This document shows positions 53,229 through 63,163 of a stretch of 64,000 bases of DNA, piece by piece (within the stretch, counting starts at the first letter, position 1; every line of letters starts with the position of its first letter). Below the pieces are notes generated by a model. It was not told where the DNA came from. It saw only the letters and a list, made by a program, of their open reading frames with translations, and did not search any database. The DNA comes from Janthinobacterium sp. 67 (lineage in GTDB: Bacteria; Pseudomonadota; Gammaproteobacteria; Burkholderiales; Burkholderiaceae_D): assembly GCF_002797895.1 (NCBI RefSeq), contig NZ_PGES01000001.1:2480001-2544000 (forward strand). The letters are read 5' to 3'. The position numbers were made by a program, and so were the translations under genes.

Positions 53229-54209
53229 TCACGCCGGTACCAGGCTGCCGCCCAGGCCCAGCTTTTGCAGCTTGGCGCGGGTCTTTTCAGCGTCTTCGCG
53301 GCTGCCGAACGGCCCCACGCGCACGCGGATGCGCTCGCCCGCCGGGCTGGACACCTTTTGCGTGTACGACTTGATGCCCGCGTCGCGCAGCTTGTCCTGC
53401 AATTCATCGACCTTGTCCTGCGTGGCCAGGGCCGCCACCTGCACCACGAACTTGCCGCCGCCGGCGTCGTGCGCCTTGTCCTGCGCTTTCTCTTGCGGCT
53501 TGCCTTCCAGAATCGCCAGCGCGCGCGCGGCATCGTCGGCCGATTGCGCCGGCTTGGCAGGCTTCGGCTCGGGCTTGGCTTCCGGTTTTACTTCATGCTT
53601 GGGCTCAGGCTTGGGTTCGGGCTTGGCCTCGTGTTTCGGCTCGGGCTTGCTTTCGTGCTTCGGTTCCGGTTTCGGCTCCACCTTGACCGGCTTGGGCTCA
53701 GGCTTGGGCTCCGGTTTCGGCTCCACATAGGCAGGCTTGACTGGTGCGGGCTGGGCGGCGGCCAGCACGGGCGCCGGTGCGGGAGTCGGCTTGGCCGCGG
53801 CCGGCAGCGGCGCATCGACGATTTCCTCGGACTGGTCCAGGCCATTCGCCGCAGCCCTGGCAGGGGCCGCCGGCACGGGCGCCGGCGCAGGCGCAGCCTT
53901 TTCCTTCGACGGAATGTCGATGGCGATATCGTTGAAGGGCGCCTTCGGCTCGGAGTCGAGCAGCATCGGCAGGCCGACAGCGACGCCCAGGGCCAGGGCG
54001 ATGGCCCCGACCAGGCGGCGGCGTGCGCGCTTTTTTTCAGGCAAGACCGGGTCCGGCGCTTCCTTGCCGCCACGGCGCGATCCGCCGCCACCGGCCGTGT
54101 TGGCGGCGCGCTTGCGGGTCGGCGACTGTGCTTCGCCAGGGACATAAAAGCCGCTGTCTTCGCCAGAGGATTCTTGCTTGTTTTTAAACAGTTTCGAGAA
54201 CAAGCCCAT
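53229..54209 (-). CDS. SPOR-domain cell-division protein, DedD-like
   Basis: A bitopic inner-membrane protein of 326 residues. The cytoplasmic N-terminus is basic, a single transmembrane helix lies near residues 67-83 (LVGAIALALGVAVGLPMLL), then a long periplasmic linker, and a C-terminal SPOR domain (about 245-325, FVVQVAALATQDKVDELQDK) binds denuded peptidoglycan at the septum. The linker is strikingly rich in EPKP, KPEPK and KPEPKHE repeats and probably spans the periplasm as an extended rod. It sits between folC and cvpA, the conserved order. Confidence 0.9.
   Translation of the reverse strand: MGLFSKLFKNKQESSGEDSGFYVPGEAQSPTRKRAANTAGGGGSRRGGKEAPDPVLPEKKRARRRLVGAIALALGVAVGLPMLLDSEPKAPFNDIAIDIPSKEKAAPAPAPVPAAPARAAANGLDQSEEIVDAPLPAAAKPTPAPAPVLAAAQPAPVKPAYVEPKPEPKPEPKPVKVEPKPEPKHESKPEPKHEAKPEPKPEPKHEVKPEAKPEPKPAKPAQSADDAARALAILEGKPQEKAQDKAHDAGGGKFVVQVAALATQDKVDELQDKLRDAGIKSYTQKVSSPAGERIRVRVGPFGSREDAEKTRAKLQKLGLGGSLVPA
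53540..53750 (-). repeat. Pro-Lys-Glu low-complexity linker within the SPOR gene
   Basis: About 70 codons encode short degenerate units such as EPKPEPKPEPKP and KPEPKHE. The DNA repeats (GGCTCGGGCTT-like units) are prone to slippage, so length may vary between strains. Confidence 0.8.
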
Positions 54210-54233
54210 GCGTGATTTTCAGTCGAGTGCGTT

Positions 54234-55532
54234 TCAGTGAAGTGAGGATTTTCGGGCCTTCATCACGCCGGCAACGGTGAGGAAAGAACCAAAGACCACA
54301 ATTCTATCATTCTCACCGGCCCGGCTCATTGCATTTGCAAAAGCTTGTGCCGGATCATCGAAAATAGACACAGTATGTTCGCTGCTGTCGGGCTTGTCTT
54401 CGAGCATGATCTGCACCTTGGCGGCCAGCTCGGAAGCCGTGGCCGCGCGCGGCGAAGGCAGGCCCGTCAGGCACCAGTGGTCGACGTGTTCGCGCATCGC
54501 GGCCAGTACGCCATCGATATCCTTGTCCTGCATGGAACCGAACACGGCATAGGTGTACGGGTGGAAACCCATGTTGCCGAGGTTCTGGTTCAGCGCCGAC
54601 GCCGCATGCGGATTGTGCGCCACGTCGAGGATTACGCTGGGACGGCCAGGCAGGACCTGGAAGCGGCCCGGCAGTTCCACCGTCACGAGGCCCGTGCGCA
54701 CTTCCTGCGCGCCCACGGGCAGTTTCAGCTTCAGCACCTCCAGCGCGGCCAGCACGGCCGTCGCATTGAGGATCTGGTTGGCGCCGCGCAAGCTTGGATA
54801 CGCGAGCGAATTGCGGCGCTGCTCGCGCCCGCCGTAGTTCCACTGCTGCTTGTCGCCCGAATAATTGAAGTCGCGGCCCATCAGCCACAGGTCGGCGCCG
54901 ATGGCCTCGGCATGATCGATCAAGGATTGGGGCGGCACGGGGTCGCTGCAGATGGCCGCCTTGCCCGGACGGAAGATGCCTGCCTTTTCAAAGCCGATCG
55001 CTTCGCGCGTGTCGCCCAGGTAATCCGTGTGGTCGATATCGACGCTGGTGACGATGGCCACGTCCGCGTCGATCACGTTGACGGCGTCGAGACGCCCGCC
55101 CAGGCCCACTTCCAGGATGGCCACGTCCAGCTGCGCCTGCGACAGCAGATGCAAAATCGCCAGGGTGGTGAATTCGAAATACGTCAGCGGCGTATCGCCG
55201 CGCACGGCTTCGACGGCGTTGAAGCTGGCGACGATCTGCTCATCGCTGGCCATCTCGCCCAGCACGCGGGCGCGCTCGTTAAAATCGAGAAAATGCGGCT
55301 TGATGTACAGCCCCACTTTGTAGCCTGCACGCAACAGTACGGATTCCAGCATGGCGCAGGTGGAACCCTTGCCATTCGTGCCCGCCACCATGATCACGGG
55401 GCAAGCAAACGCCAGCTGCATGCGCGCCTTGACGGCTTGCACGCGGTCCAGGCCCATGTTGATCTGGGTTTCCGAATGGCGGGTTTCCAGCATGGCAAGC
55501 CAGTCCGGCAAGGTGGTGGGGAGGTTTTGCAT
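54234..55532 (-). CDS. folC: FolC: dihydrofolate/folylpolyglutamate synthase
   Basis: Adds glutamate to dihydropteroate and to folates. The Mur-ligase-like fold shows the P-loop VAGTNGKGSTCAMLES, EVGLGGRLDAVNVIDADVAI, TSVDIDHTDYLGDT and ILDVAHNPHAASAL. The length of 432 residues is standard. ATG 55532 (MQNLPTTLPDWLAM) was chosen for family fit; the short upstream extension is not conserved-looking. A perfect palindromic repeat lies 58 bases upstream, between folC and accD. Confidence 0.95.
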   Translation of the reverse strand: MQNLPTTLPDWLAMLETRHSETQINMGLDRVQAVKARMQLAFACPVIMVAGTNGKGSTCAMLESVLLRAGYKVGLYIKPHFLDFNERARVLGEMASDEQIVASFNAVEAVRGDTPLTYFEFTTLAILHLLSQAQLDVAILEVGLGGRLDAVNVIDADVAIVTSVDIDHTDYLGDTREAIGFEKAGIFRPGKAAICSDPVPPQSLIDHAEAIGADLWLMGRDFNYSGDKQQWNYGGREQRRNSLAYPSLRGANQILNATAVLAALEVLKLKLPVGAQEVRTGLVTVELPGRFQVLPGRPSVILDVAHNPHAASALNQNLGNMGFHPYTYAVFGSMQDKDIDGVLAAMREHVDHWCLTGLPSPRAATASELAAKVQIMLEDKPDSSEHTVSIFDDPAQAFANAMSRAGENDRIVVFGSFLTVAGVMKARKSSLH

Positions 55533-55590
55533 GGGAGACTTCTTGTGTAAGGATGCGCGAGGCAGAGAAACAGGCAACCCTAAACAACAT

Positions 55591-55621
55591 CTGGGGTCGG
55601 ACCCTCAGGGTCCGACCCCAG
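55591..55621. repeat. GGGGTC palindromic repeat, copy 2 (perfect)
   Basis: CTGGGGTCGGACCCT, C, AGGGTCCGACCCCAG: a perfect 15-base inverted repeat around one base, located between accD and folC. Confidence 0.92.
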
Positions 55622-55666
55622 CGGTTCATGGGTTCGGGTAAATGGACATTATTCCATTCAATACAA

Positions 55667-56539
55667 TCAAGCCAGGACTTCCACAGCCTGGTTTTGCAAC
55701 AAGGCCAGCAGGCGGGCGATTTCTTCGCGCATCTGGCGGCGGTCGACGATCATGTCGACGGCGCCCTTGGTGACGAGGAACTCGGCGCGCTGGAAGCCTT
55801 CCGGCAGTTTTTCGCGCACGGTGTTTTCAATCACGCGCGGGCCGGCAAAGCCGATCAGCGCTTTCGGTTCGGCGATCACCACGTCGCCCATGAAGGCGAA
55901 CGAGGCGGACACGCCGCCCATGGTCGGGTCGGTCAGCACGCTGATGAATGGCAATTTCTTTTCCGACAGCTTGGTCAGCATGGCCGTGGTTTTCGCCATC
56001 TGCATCAGCGACAGCAAGCCTTCCTGCATGCGCGCGCCACCGGTGGCGGTGATGCAAATGAACGGCACTTTCTGTTCCAGCGCGATTTGCGCGCCGCGCA
56101 CGAAGCGCTCGCCCACGACGGAGCCCATGGAGCCGCCCATGAATTCGAATTCGAAGCAGGCCACGACCACCGGCAGGCTCATGATGGCGCCGCCCATGAC
56201 GACCATCGCATCCGTCTCGCCCGTCGCTTCCATGGCGGATTTCAGGCGGTCTGGGTATTTCTTGCTGTCCTTGAATTTCAAGGTATCGACGGGCAGGATT
56301 TCCTGGCCGATTTCATAACGGCCGCCCGCGTCGAGCAGGCTGTCGAGGCGTTCACGCGCGCGGATGCGCATGTGGTGATCGCATTTCGGGCACACGTGCA
56401 GATTCGATTCCAGGTCCGTACGGTACAGCACGGCTTCGCACGACGGGCACTTGACCCACAGGCCTTCCGGCATGGTCTTGCGCGCGGCAGCATCAGAACG
56501 CTGGATGCGCGGTGGCAGCAGTTTTTCCAACCAACTCAT
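55667..56539 (-). CDS. accD: Acetyl-CoA carboxylase carboxyltransferase subunit beta
   Basis: Makes malonyl-CoA together with AccA and biotin carrier. The N-terminal zinc ribbon has the four Cys ([12 protein letters not shown] and [10 protein letters not shown]), followed by the crotonase-fold core with [20 protein letters not shown] and [15 protein letters not shown]. The product has 290 residues. ATG 56539 ([10 protein letters not shown]) follows AAGGAG at ideal spacing. It is between trpA and folC, as in other Burkholderiales. Confidence 0.96.
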   Translation of the reverse strand: MSWLEKLLPPRIQRSDAAARKTMPEGLWVKCPSCEAVLYRTDLESNLHVCPKCDHHMRIRARERLDSLLDAGGRYEIGQEILPVDTLKFKDSKKYPDRLKSAMEATGETDAMVVMGGAIMSLPVVVACFEFEFMGGSMGSVVGERFVRGAQIALEQKVPFICITATGGARMQEGLLSLMQMAKTTAMLTKLSEKKLPFISVLTDPTMGGVSASFAFMGDVVIAEPKALIGFAGPRVIENTVREKLPEGFQRAEFLVTKGAVDMIVDRRQMREEIARLLALLQNQAVEVLA

Positions 56540-56737
56540 ATTTTCTCCTTGGGCCCTTGTAGGGGTAGCGTCGGTGGACGCCCCCGGCAGACGGTAAACG
56601 GCGACGCCCCCATAGGGCGCCACCAGAAATTTTATCTATTGCACAATTACAGGCAAATCAGTGGCCGAAGTGTAGCCGTTTATCGCCGGGCTGTCGAACT
56701 TTGCCGCCAACGCATCTTGCGTAAACGGCAAGCTTGC

Positions 56738-57535
56738 TCAGGCGTCCAGTGCGGCGCGGATGCCTGCCGTAAAGCTGCGCACGGCGTCGACGGCGCCGCC
56801 TTCCGGGGCATTTTCAATCTCCTGGATGATGCGGCTGCCGATGACGACGGCATCGGCCACCTTGGCAACGGCCTTGGCCGTGGCGCCATCGCGTATGCCG
56901 AAGCCCACGCCGATGGGTAATTTTACATGCTGGCGGATGGCCGCGAGGCGCTCCGCCACCTGTTCCGTATCAATGTTGCCGGCGCCCGTGACACCCTTGA
57001 GCGACACATAATAGCTGAAGCCGCCGCCAACCTTGGCCACTTGCGCGATGCGCTCTTCCGTCGAAGTCGGTGCCAAGAGAAAAATCAGGTCCAGGCCCGC
57101 TTCGCGCATGGCGGCCGCGAATTGCTCGCACTCCTCCGGCGGATAGTCGACGACGATGGCACCGTCGGCGCCGGCCGCTTGTGCGGCGGCAATAAAGGCG
57201 GCGCTGCCGATGCGTTCGATGGGATTCGCGTAGCCCATCAGCACCACGGGCGTCGTCTGGTTGGTTGCACGGAACTGGCGCACGTAGCCGAACACGTCGT
57301 GGATGCCGACGTTGAATTTCAAGGCCCGCTCGCACGCGCGCTGGATGACGGGGCCTTCGGCCATGGGGTCGGAAAACGGCACGCCCAGTTCCAGAATGTC
57401 GGCGCCGCCCTCGACGAGCGCGTGCATCAGGGGTACGGTGGCGTCGGGGCCGGGGTCGCCGGCGGTGATGAAGGTGACCAGGCCGGTCTTGTTGTTCGAT
57501 TTCAAATTGGCGAAGGTGGTGGCGATACGGGACAT
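56738..57535 (-). CDS. trpA: Tryptophan synthase alpha subunit
   Basis: Cleaves indole-glycerol phosphate to indole, which tunnels to TrpB. The TIM barrel of 265 residues carries the catalytic Glu in [16 protein letters not shown] and Asp in [14 protein letters not shown], plus GVTGAGN and GFGIRDG phosphate-binding loops. It is separated from trpB by 99 bases that contain a palindromic repeat, wider than the near-overlap seen in many bacteria. Confidence 0.96.
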   Translation of the reverse strand: MSRIATTFANLKSNNKTGLVTFITAGDPGPDATVPLMHALVEGGADILELGVPFSDPMAEGPVIQRACERALKFNVGIHDVFGYVRQFRATNQTTPVVLMGYANPIERIGSAAFIAAAQAAGADGAIVVDYPPEECEQFAAAMREAGLDLIFLLAPTSTEERIAQVAKVGGGFSYYVSLKGVTGAGNIDTEQVAERLAAIRQHVKLPIGVGFGIRDGATAKAVAKVADAVVIGSRIIQEIENAPEGGAVDAVRSFTAGIRAALDA

Positions 57536-57589
57536 GGTGAGCTTTCGTGGTGATGGATAGAGGAAGTAATTTCAACCCAGGAGCAAAGA

Positions 57590-57620
57590 CCGGGGTCGGA
57601 CCCTGAGGGTCCGACCCCGG
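57590..57620. repeat. GGGGTC palindromic repeat, copy 3 (perfect)
   Basis: CCGGGGTCGGACCCT, G, AGGGTCCGACCCCGG: a perfect 15-base inverted repeat around one base, in the trpB-trpA gap. Confidence 0.92.
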
Positions 57621-57634
57621 CCGTTATTGAGGCC

Positions 57635-58885
57635 TTAGGAGAAATTGAGTCCCATGCGTTCCGCCACGGTATGCATGTCCTTGTCGCCACGGCCCGACAG
57701 GTTGGCCAGCACGATCTGGTCTTTCGGCAAGGTGGCCGCCAGCTTGGCAGCGTAGGCCAGCGCGTGCGACGATTCCAGGGCCGGGATGATGCCTTCGATA
57801 TGGCAGCAGTCGTGGAAAGCCTGCAAGGCCTCGTCATCGGTGATCGACACGTATTGCGCGCGGCCCGAGTCTTTCAGCCACGCATGTTCCGGACCCACAC
57901 CCGGATAATCGAGGCCGGCCGAGACGGAATGCGTCTCGATGATCTGGCCGTTTTCATCCTGCAGCAGATAGGTGCGGTTGCCGTGCAGCACGCCCGGGAA
58001 GCCGGCCGTCAGCGAGGCCGAATGCTTGCCCGTGTCCAGGCCTTCGCCGGCCGCTTCCACGCCGATCAGTTTCACGTCCTTCTGGTCGATATACGGATAA
58101 AAAATGCCCATGGCGTTCGAGCCGCCGCCGATACAGGCCAGCACGTAGTCGGGCTGGCGGCCCGTCATTTCCGGCATCTGCACCAGGCATTCCTCGCCGA
58201 TCACGGACTGGAAGTCGCGCACCATCATCGGATACGGGTGTGGTCCCGCCACGGTGCCGATGATGTAAAAAGTGTTTTCGATGTTCGTGACCCAGTCGCG
58301 CATCGCTTCGTTCAGCGCGTCCTTCAAGGTCTTGGAGCCGGACTCCACGGGCACGACGGTGGCGCCAAGCAGTTTCATGCGGTACACGTTCTGCGCCTGG
58401 CGCTTGACGTCTTCGCTGCCCATGTAGACCACACATTCAAGGCCGAAGCGGGCGCAGATGGTAGCGGTGGCCACGCCATGCTGTCCCGCGCCCGTCTCGG
58501 CGATGATGCGCGGCTTGCCCATGCGCTTGGCCAGCAGGGCCTGGCCGATCACGTTATTGATCTTGTGCGCGCCCGTGTGATTCAAGTCTTCGCGCTTGAA
58601 ATAGATCTGCGCACCGCCCGCCAGCTCGGACCAGCGCTTGGCGTGGTAGATCGGCGATGGGCGGCCAACAAAATGTTTCAGCTCGTAGCGGAACTCTTCA
58701 AGGAATTCAGGGTCGGCGCTGTAACGGGCGTAGGCGTCTTTCAGCTCGGCCAGCGCGTGCGTGAGCGTCTCGGCGACAAAGGAGCCGCCGTAGGGGCCGA
58801 AGTGGCCGCGCAGGTCGGGAAACGGATAATCGGTGGCGTGGAACAATGCGGCGGCTGCGCCGGGCGCTGTGGTGTGGTCATTCAT
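57635..58885 (-). CDS. trpB: Tryptophan synthase beta subunit
   Basis: PLP enzyme joining indole and serine. The PLP Lys is in [20 protein letters not shown], the GGGSNAMG phosphate loop and [13 protein letters not shown] are present, and the chain of 416 residues is normal. ATG 58885 (MNDHTTAPG) has GAGGAAA before it. It overlaps the end of trpF by eight bases, so translation is coupled. Confidence 0.97.
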   Translation of the reverse strand: MNDHTTAPGAAAALFHATDYPFPDLRGHFGPYGGSFVAETLTHALAELKDAYARYSADPEFLEEFRYELKHFVGRPSPIYHAKRWSELAGGAQIYFKREDLNHTGAHKINNVIGQALLAKRMGKPRIIAETGAGQHGVATATICARFGLECVVYMGSEDVKRQAQNVYRMKLLGATVVPVESGSKTLKDALNEAMRDWVTNIENTFYIIGTVAGPHPYPMMVRDFQSVIGEECLVQMPEMTGRQPDYVLACIGGGSNAMGIFYPYIDQKDVKLIGVEAAGEGLDTGKHSASLTAGFPGVLHGNRTYLLQDENGQIIETHSVSAGLDYPGVGPEHAWLKDSGRAQYVSITDDEALQAFHDCCHIEGIIPALESSHALAYAAKLAATLPKDQIVLANLSGRGDKDMHTVAERMGLNFS

Positions 58886-59561
58886 GGTTGTTTCCTCTGG
58901 CAATGATGGCATCGGCATCCTGCACCGCGGCGATGAACGCGCGGACACGGGATGCGTCCTTGATGCCCTTGGACGCTTCGACACCACTGCTGATGTCGAC
59001 GGCGTAAGGGCGCACGCGCACCACTGCGTCAGTCGCGTTTTGTACGCTCAAGCCACCACTTAAAACGACCCGAGGCGCGAGTTCTTCTGGAATGAGGGAC
59101 CAATCGAATACCTTTCCTGCACCGCCATACGCATCCACATAGGTATCCAGCAAGAGGCTGGCAAACAAGGGACTGGCGGCGCGATAGCGCTGTTCGTATT
59201 CTAGCAAATCTTCAAAGCTGGTGTCAGGTTTCACCCTGAACACTTGCGTAAACGGCATATTCACGGCCGCGGCCAGCGCCGCGCTGTGCTCGGGCGTCTC
59301 GTCGCCATGAAATTGCAGCAGGGACAAGGGCGCAACGGCCCTGGTCGCCTGTATTTCTTCCACGCTGGCGTTGACGAACAGGCCTACCGCCGTCACATAG
59401 GGCGGCACGGCGGCGATCAGGGCAGCCGCCTGTTCGGGCGTCACGTAGCGGGGGCTTTTCGGATAAAACACGAAACCGATGGCGTCGGCGCCCGCCGCCA
59501 CGACGGCCTGGATATCTTCGGCGCGGGTCAGGCCGCAGATCTTGATGCGTGTGCGTGGCAT
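58878..59561 (-). CDS. trpF: Phosphoribosylanthranilate isomerase
   Basis: Third-stage enzyme of tryptophan synthesis. The TIM barrel of 227 residues has the catalytic Cys in [14 protein letters not shown] and Asp in [19 protein letters not shown], then [10 protein letters not shown] and [15 protein letters not shown]. It is 21 bases downstream of truA and overlaps trpB. The trpF-trpB-trpA run forms the distal tryptophan operon. Confidence 0.97.
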   Translation of the reverse strand: MPRTRIKICGLTRAEDIQAVVAAGADAIGFVFYPKSPRYVTPEQAAALIAAVPPYVTAVGLFVNASVEEIQATRAVAPLSLLQFHGDETPEHSAALAAAVNMPFTQVFRVKPDTSFEDLLEYEQRYRAASPLFASLLLDTYVDAYGGAGKVFDWSLIPEELAPRVVLSGGLSVQNATDAVVRVRPYAVDISSGVEASKGIKDASRVRAFIAAVQDADAIIARGNNHE

Positions 59562-59582
59562 GGCTTTTCCTTGAAGTAAACG

Positions 59583-60413
59583 TCAGAACCAGGGCAAGGC
59601 ACTGCTGCTGTCTTGCGGCAATGCCCACTTCGGATCGTAATCGATCTGCGCCAGGTACAGGCCGTCCGGCATGAAGGTGGGCGCGGCCGCGTGGCGGTCC
59701 TTGCTTTCCAGCAAGTGCCCGAGCCATTCCGGCTTTTCGCGCCCCGTGCCGATGTAGACGAGCGAACCGACGAGGTTGCGCACCATGTGGTGCAGGAAGG
59801 CATTGGCCGTTATCGTAAAGATCACGCAATCGCCGCGCCGCTCGATGCGGATGTCATGCATGAGCTTGACGGGAGACTTGGCCTGGCATTGCGCCGCGCG
59901 GAAGGCCGTGAAGTCGTGCCAGCCCAAGAGCGGCTGCACGGCCTGGCGCATCAGTTCCACGTCCAGCGGACGGAAAAAGAAGCCGGCGCGCCCTTCCACC
60001 AGTGGCGAACGGGTGGCGTTGTTGTACAACACATAATGATAGGTGCGCGCGCGGGCGCTGAAGCGGGCGTGGAAGAAATCGTTGACCGTCGGGTCGCCTT
60101 CGAGTTCCCTGGCCCAGCGCACGGCGATGGATTTGGGCAGGAAGGCGTTGACGCCGCGCACCCACGAGTGCACGTCGCGGCTCAGTTCCGTATCGAAGTG
60201 CACGACTTGCTCGAGCGCATGCACACCCGTATCCGTGCGGCCGGCGCAGGTGGTGGCCAGGCGCACGCGGGCAAACTGCTCCAGCGCGTTTTCCAGCTGG
60301 TCCTGCACCGTTTGCCCGTCTTCCTGTTTCTGGTATCCATGCCAGGCCGTGCCGTCGTACTGCAGGCCGAGGACGATGCGCTTCAATGGCGTTGCTGTCG
60401 TAATATTTTGCAT
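59583..60413 (-). CDS. truA: tRNA pseudouridine synthase A
   Basis: Converts uridines 38-40 of tRNA anticodon stems to pseudouridine. The catalytic Asp is in CAGRTDTGVHALEQVVHFDT, and QYDGTAWHGYQKQEDGQTVQ and FLHHMVRNLVGSLVYIGTGR are typical. The length is 276 residues. It lies between fimV and trpF, the conserved betaproteobacterial arrangement. Confidence 0.97.
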   Translation of the reverse strand: MQNITTATPLKRIVLGLQYDGTAWHGYQKQEDGQTVQDQLENALEQFARVRLATTCAGRTDTGVHALEQVVHFDTELSRDVHSWVRGVNAFLPKSIAVRWARELEGDPTVNDFFHARFSARARTYHYVLYNNATRSPLVEGRAGFFFRPLDVELMRQAVQPLLGWHDFTAFRAAQCQAKSPVKLMHDIRIERRGDCVIFTITANAFLHHMVRNLVGSLVYIGTGREKPEWLGHLLESKDRHAAAPTFMPDGLYLAQIDYDPKWALPQDSSSALPWF

Positions 60414-60459
60414 CGAAGCATTATACCGGCGCGACAGCCTGCCGCGCCGGCGGGCATTG

Positions 60460-63015
60460 CTAGCTAAGCAGCGCCTTCATTGTGTTCGCCTTGGCGACCT
60501 GCTCTTCGCTACCGCCCTTGATGACCTCATCGATCAGCTCGCGCGCGCCTTCCTTGTCGCCGATTTCCTGGTAAGCGATCGCCAGGTCCAGCTTGGTATC
60601 CATTTCCATGTGGATGGCCGACAGCGGGTCGTCCACGCCCACGCTGGCCGTCTTGCCGTCGTTGAGGTCCAGGTCGATGCCGGACAGGTCGAACTCCTGT
60701 GCCGGCGGCATGGCTTCTGGCAAGCTCGCTGGCGTTTGCGCATCGTCGAACAGGCTGTCGATGGAAGGCTCGGCCGCCGCGACCGGCGCGGCAGCCGGCG
60801 CCACGGGCTCGTCGAGGTCGAAATGGGCCAGGTCGATATCCTTCAGCGGATCAGGCAGCGGCGCCAGGCCGGCACCCACGCCATTGACGGGGCCGGCAGG
60901 CGGCTCCAGGTCCAGGCCGAAATCCATGCTGGCGTCATAGTGCGCATCGTGCGCGGCGGAGACCGGCTTGCTGTCCGGTCCCGGCATGACGATCGGGTCG
61001 CCGGTGGTGACGGGCTCGAAATCGAGGCTGTCGAGGTCGAAATCGAGGGGATCGCGCGCATCGCGGGCCGTCACGGAGGACACCGGCTCGGCCGGCGGTG
61101 CTGGCGGCTCGTCGGGCAAGTCCATGCTCTGGCCATGCAAGTCGTCGCCGGCGCCCTTGCTCAGGCTGACGACGGCGTCGTCTTCCGTATCGCCATACAG
61201 GGGATTGGTGGGATCGAGCGCCAGGCCCAGCGCGGCCGCTTGCGGCCACTCTTCGCCCTGACCCCGCGTCAAACTGTACAGTTCGCTGGCCTGGTCTTCA
61301 AACGCGCGCACGTCGCTGCGGGCGGAATAGATTTCCAGCAGCTTCAGGCGGGCCGCATGGCGTTCCGGATGGATGCGCAAAGCTTCCTTGAGAATATCTT
61401 CCGCCTGGCCATCGCGGCCGTAGGCGATATACACGTCCGCTTCGGCGACCGGGTCCGTTTCATTCGCGTCGAGCATGCTGGCGCCCGCCGCGGCAGCCAC
61501 GCCGGCAGCGACGGTGCCCGTGCCGAACAGGTGGTTGCTCGCTTCGGACTGCTGGTCTTCCGGCGCCAGGCCGGCTGGCGGCGCGACGGGCGCTTCCGGT
61601 TCGAAGACGGGGGCCACGCTCTCTGGCGCGGGCGGCGGCACGTCCTTGCGGCGGCGCGCGACCACCAGCGCCGCCACGGCGGCCAGCAAGGCGGCGATGC
61701 CGATGCCGATGGCGCCCAGGTGGTCATTGATCTTGTCGGTGATGGTCGGTTCCAGCGGCGACGGTTTCTTCGCCAGCGGCACCGGTTTCGCTTTCGGGAC
61801 GGGCGGCTGCGCCTCGGCTGGCACGCTGGCAACAGCCGGCGAGCTTGCCAATGCACTGGCGGCGGTTTCGGCCGGCTTGGCGGGCGCGGGAGCGCTCTTG
61901 TCGGCCATGGCCTTGTTCTTGACCGCCATCAGCTTTTCCAGGTCGCTGACGTTCTTTTCCAGCTCCTTGACGCGGGCCGCCGCTTCATCGACCTGTTTCG
62001 CCTTGGCGATCTTGTCTTCCTCGCTGGCGACGGCGCTCTTGCCGGCCGACTTGGCCGCCGGCTCCGCCTTCGACAGTTTCAGCTTGTCTTGCGACTCGCT
62101 CACGGCCGTCGGCTTTTCCTGCACCTTGGTCGCGCCGATCTTGCCGGCCGTGCTTTGCGTCGCTTCCGCCGCCTTGGCCGGCTTGCTTTGCGACACCTGG
62201 CCCGCCAGCTTGTTGCGGTAGGCTTCGAAATCGATGGCGTGCGCCGTCACGATACTCTTCGCTTCGGCCGCGCCCGTGGCGCGCACGGAGTCCGCGCCCG
62301 GCACGGCCAGGATGCGCCCGGCCTGCATGCGGTTCATGTTCTCGCCCCTGAAGGCGTCGGGATTGGCGCGGTACAGGGCGACGAGCATCATGTCGAGCGA
62401 GACGCCCGCCGGCTTCAGTTCGCTGGCGATGCGGCTCAGCGTATCGCCCGTCCTGACCTTGTACTCGCCTGCCGCCTTTTTCGGCGCAGCATCGGCGGCC
62501 GCGGCAGCCGGCTTGGCCTTGCCTGGCTCGACTGGCGCCGTCACTTGCGCGCCGCGCGTCTGGCGCGCTTCGGGCGTGTCGAGCACGAATGCATATTCGC
62601 GCACCTGGCGGCCGCTCTTGCTGCTCAGTTCCAGCAGCAGGTCCACCATCGGTTCGGCCACCGGCTGCGCCGAACTGATGCGGATGAAGGGCTTGCCATT
62701 GCGGTTTTCCACGGCAAACGTCAAGGCATTCAGCGCAGGATTGAATTCCACGTTGGCCTGGCGGTAGGCGTCCGGCGGCGCCAGCTTGGCCAGCAGGCTG
62801 GTCGCCTCGCCTGGCTTGACGGCCGACAATTCGACCTCGGCGCGCAGCGGCTGGCCGGCGGCGGACAGCACCGTGATCTTGCCCAGCTCGGCTGCGGATG
62901 CCGCCGGTGACAACAACACCGCACAGGCGACAGCGCTGCTGAGTGTTTTAATGGCAAGGGAGGCGACCCGGGGACGAGTGTGTACAGGCATAGTTGGCGG
63001 CATCTTAGTTGACAT
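60460..63015 (-). CDS. fimV: FimV/HubP-family polar peptidoglycan-binding protein
   Basis: Organises the cell pole and type IV pilus machinery. The 851 residues comprise a signal peptide (ends ASAAELGKITVLSAAGQPLR, the FimV N-terminal domain), a LysM domain near residues 180-240 (YKVRTGDTLSRIASELKPAG), a coiled coil around 340-370, one transmembrane helix near 435-455 (IGIGIAALLAAVAALVVA), a long acidic cytoplasmic region, and a C-terminal FimV domain (LAIAYQEIGDKEGARELIDE). TPR-like helices lie around 540-600. An upstream alternative start is unlikely; MSTKMPP or MPPTMP could each serve. Confidence 0.94.
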   Translation of the reverse strand: MSTKMPPTMPVHTRPRVASLAIKTLSSAVACAVLLSPAASAAELGKITVLSAAGQPLRAEVELSAVKPGEATSLLAKLAPPDAYRQANVEFNPALNALTFAVENRNGKPFIRISSAQPVAEPMVDLLLELSSKSGRQVREYAFVLDTPEARQTRGAQVTAPVEPGKAKPAAAAADAAPKKAAGEYKVRTGDTLSRIASELKPAGVSLDMMLVALYRANPDAFRGENMNRMQAGRILAVPGADSVRATGAAEAKSIVTAHAIDFEAYRNKLAGQVSQSKPAKAAEATQSTAGKIGATKVQEKPTAVSESQDKLKLSKAEPAAKSAGKSAVASEEDKIAKAKQVDEAAARVKELEKNVSDLEKLMAVKNKAMADKSAPAPAKPAETAASALASSPAVASVPAEAQPPVPKAKPVPLAKKPSPLEPTITDKINDHLGAIGIGIAALLAAVAALVVARRRKDVPPPAPESVAPVFEPEAPVAPPAGLAPEDQQSEASNHLFGTGTVAAGVAAAAGASMLDANETDPVAEADVYIAYGRDGQAEDILKEALRIHPERHAARLKLLEIYSARSDVRAFEDQASELYSLTRGQGEEWPQAAALGLALDPTNPLYGDTEDDAVVSLSKGAGDDLHGQSMDLPDEPPAPPAEPVSSVTARDARDPLDFDLDSLDFEPVTTGDPIVMPGPDSKPVSAAHDAHYDASMDFGLDLEPPAGPVNGVGAGLAPLPDPLKDIDLAHFDLDEPVAPAAAPVAAAEPSIDSLFDDAQTPASLPEAMPPAQEFDLSGIDLDLNDGKTASVGVDDPLSAIHMEMDTKLDLAIAYQEIGDKEGARELIDEVIKGGSEEQVAKANTMKALLS

Positions 63016-63108
63016 GGGAAAACTGTTACTTTTCCAGAGGTATCAACATATCATCATGCCCAGAGCTATGCAAGCTCCGCATGGTTGAGCCTTGACGGGC
63101 TCGGGACG

Positions 63109-63138
63109 AAAAAAAAGCCGGGAAAACAACCCCGGCTT
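63109..63138 (-). terminator. Terminator after asd
   Basis: On the reverse strand: AAGCCGGG, loop GTTGTTTT, CCCGGCTT, then a run of T. It lies between asd and fimV. Confidence 0.9.
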
Positions 63139-63163
63139 GATCTTGATCAGCAATTTGTGGCGA

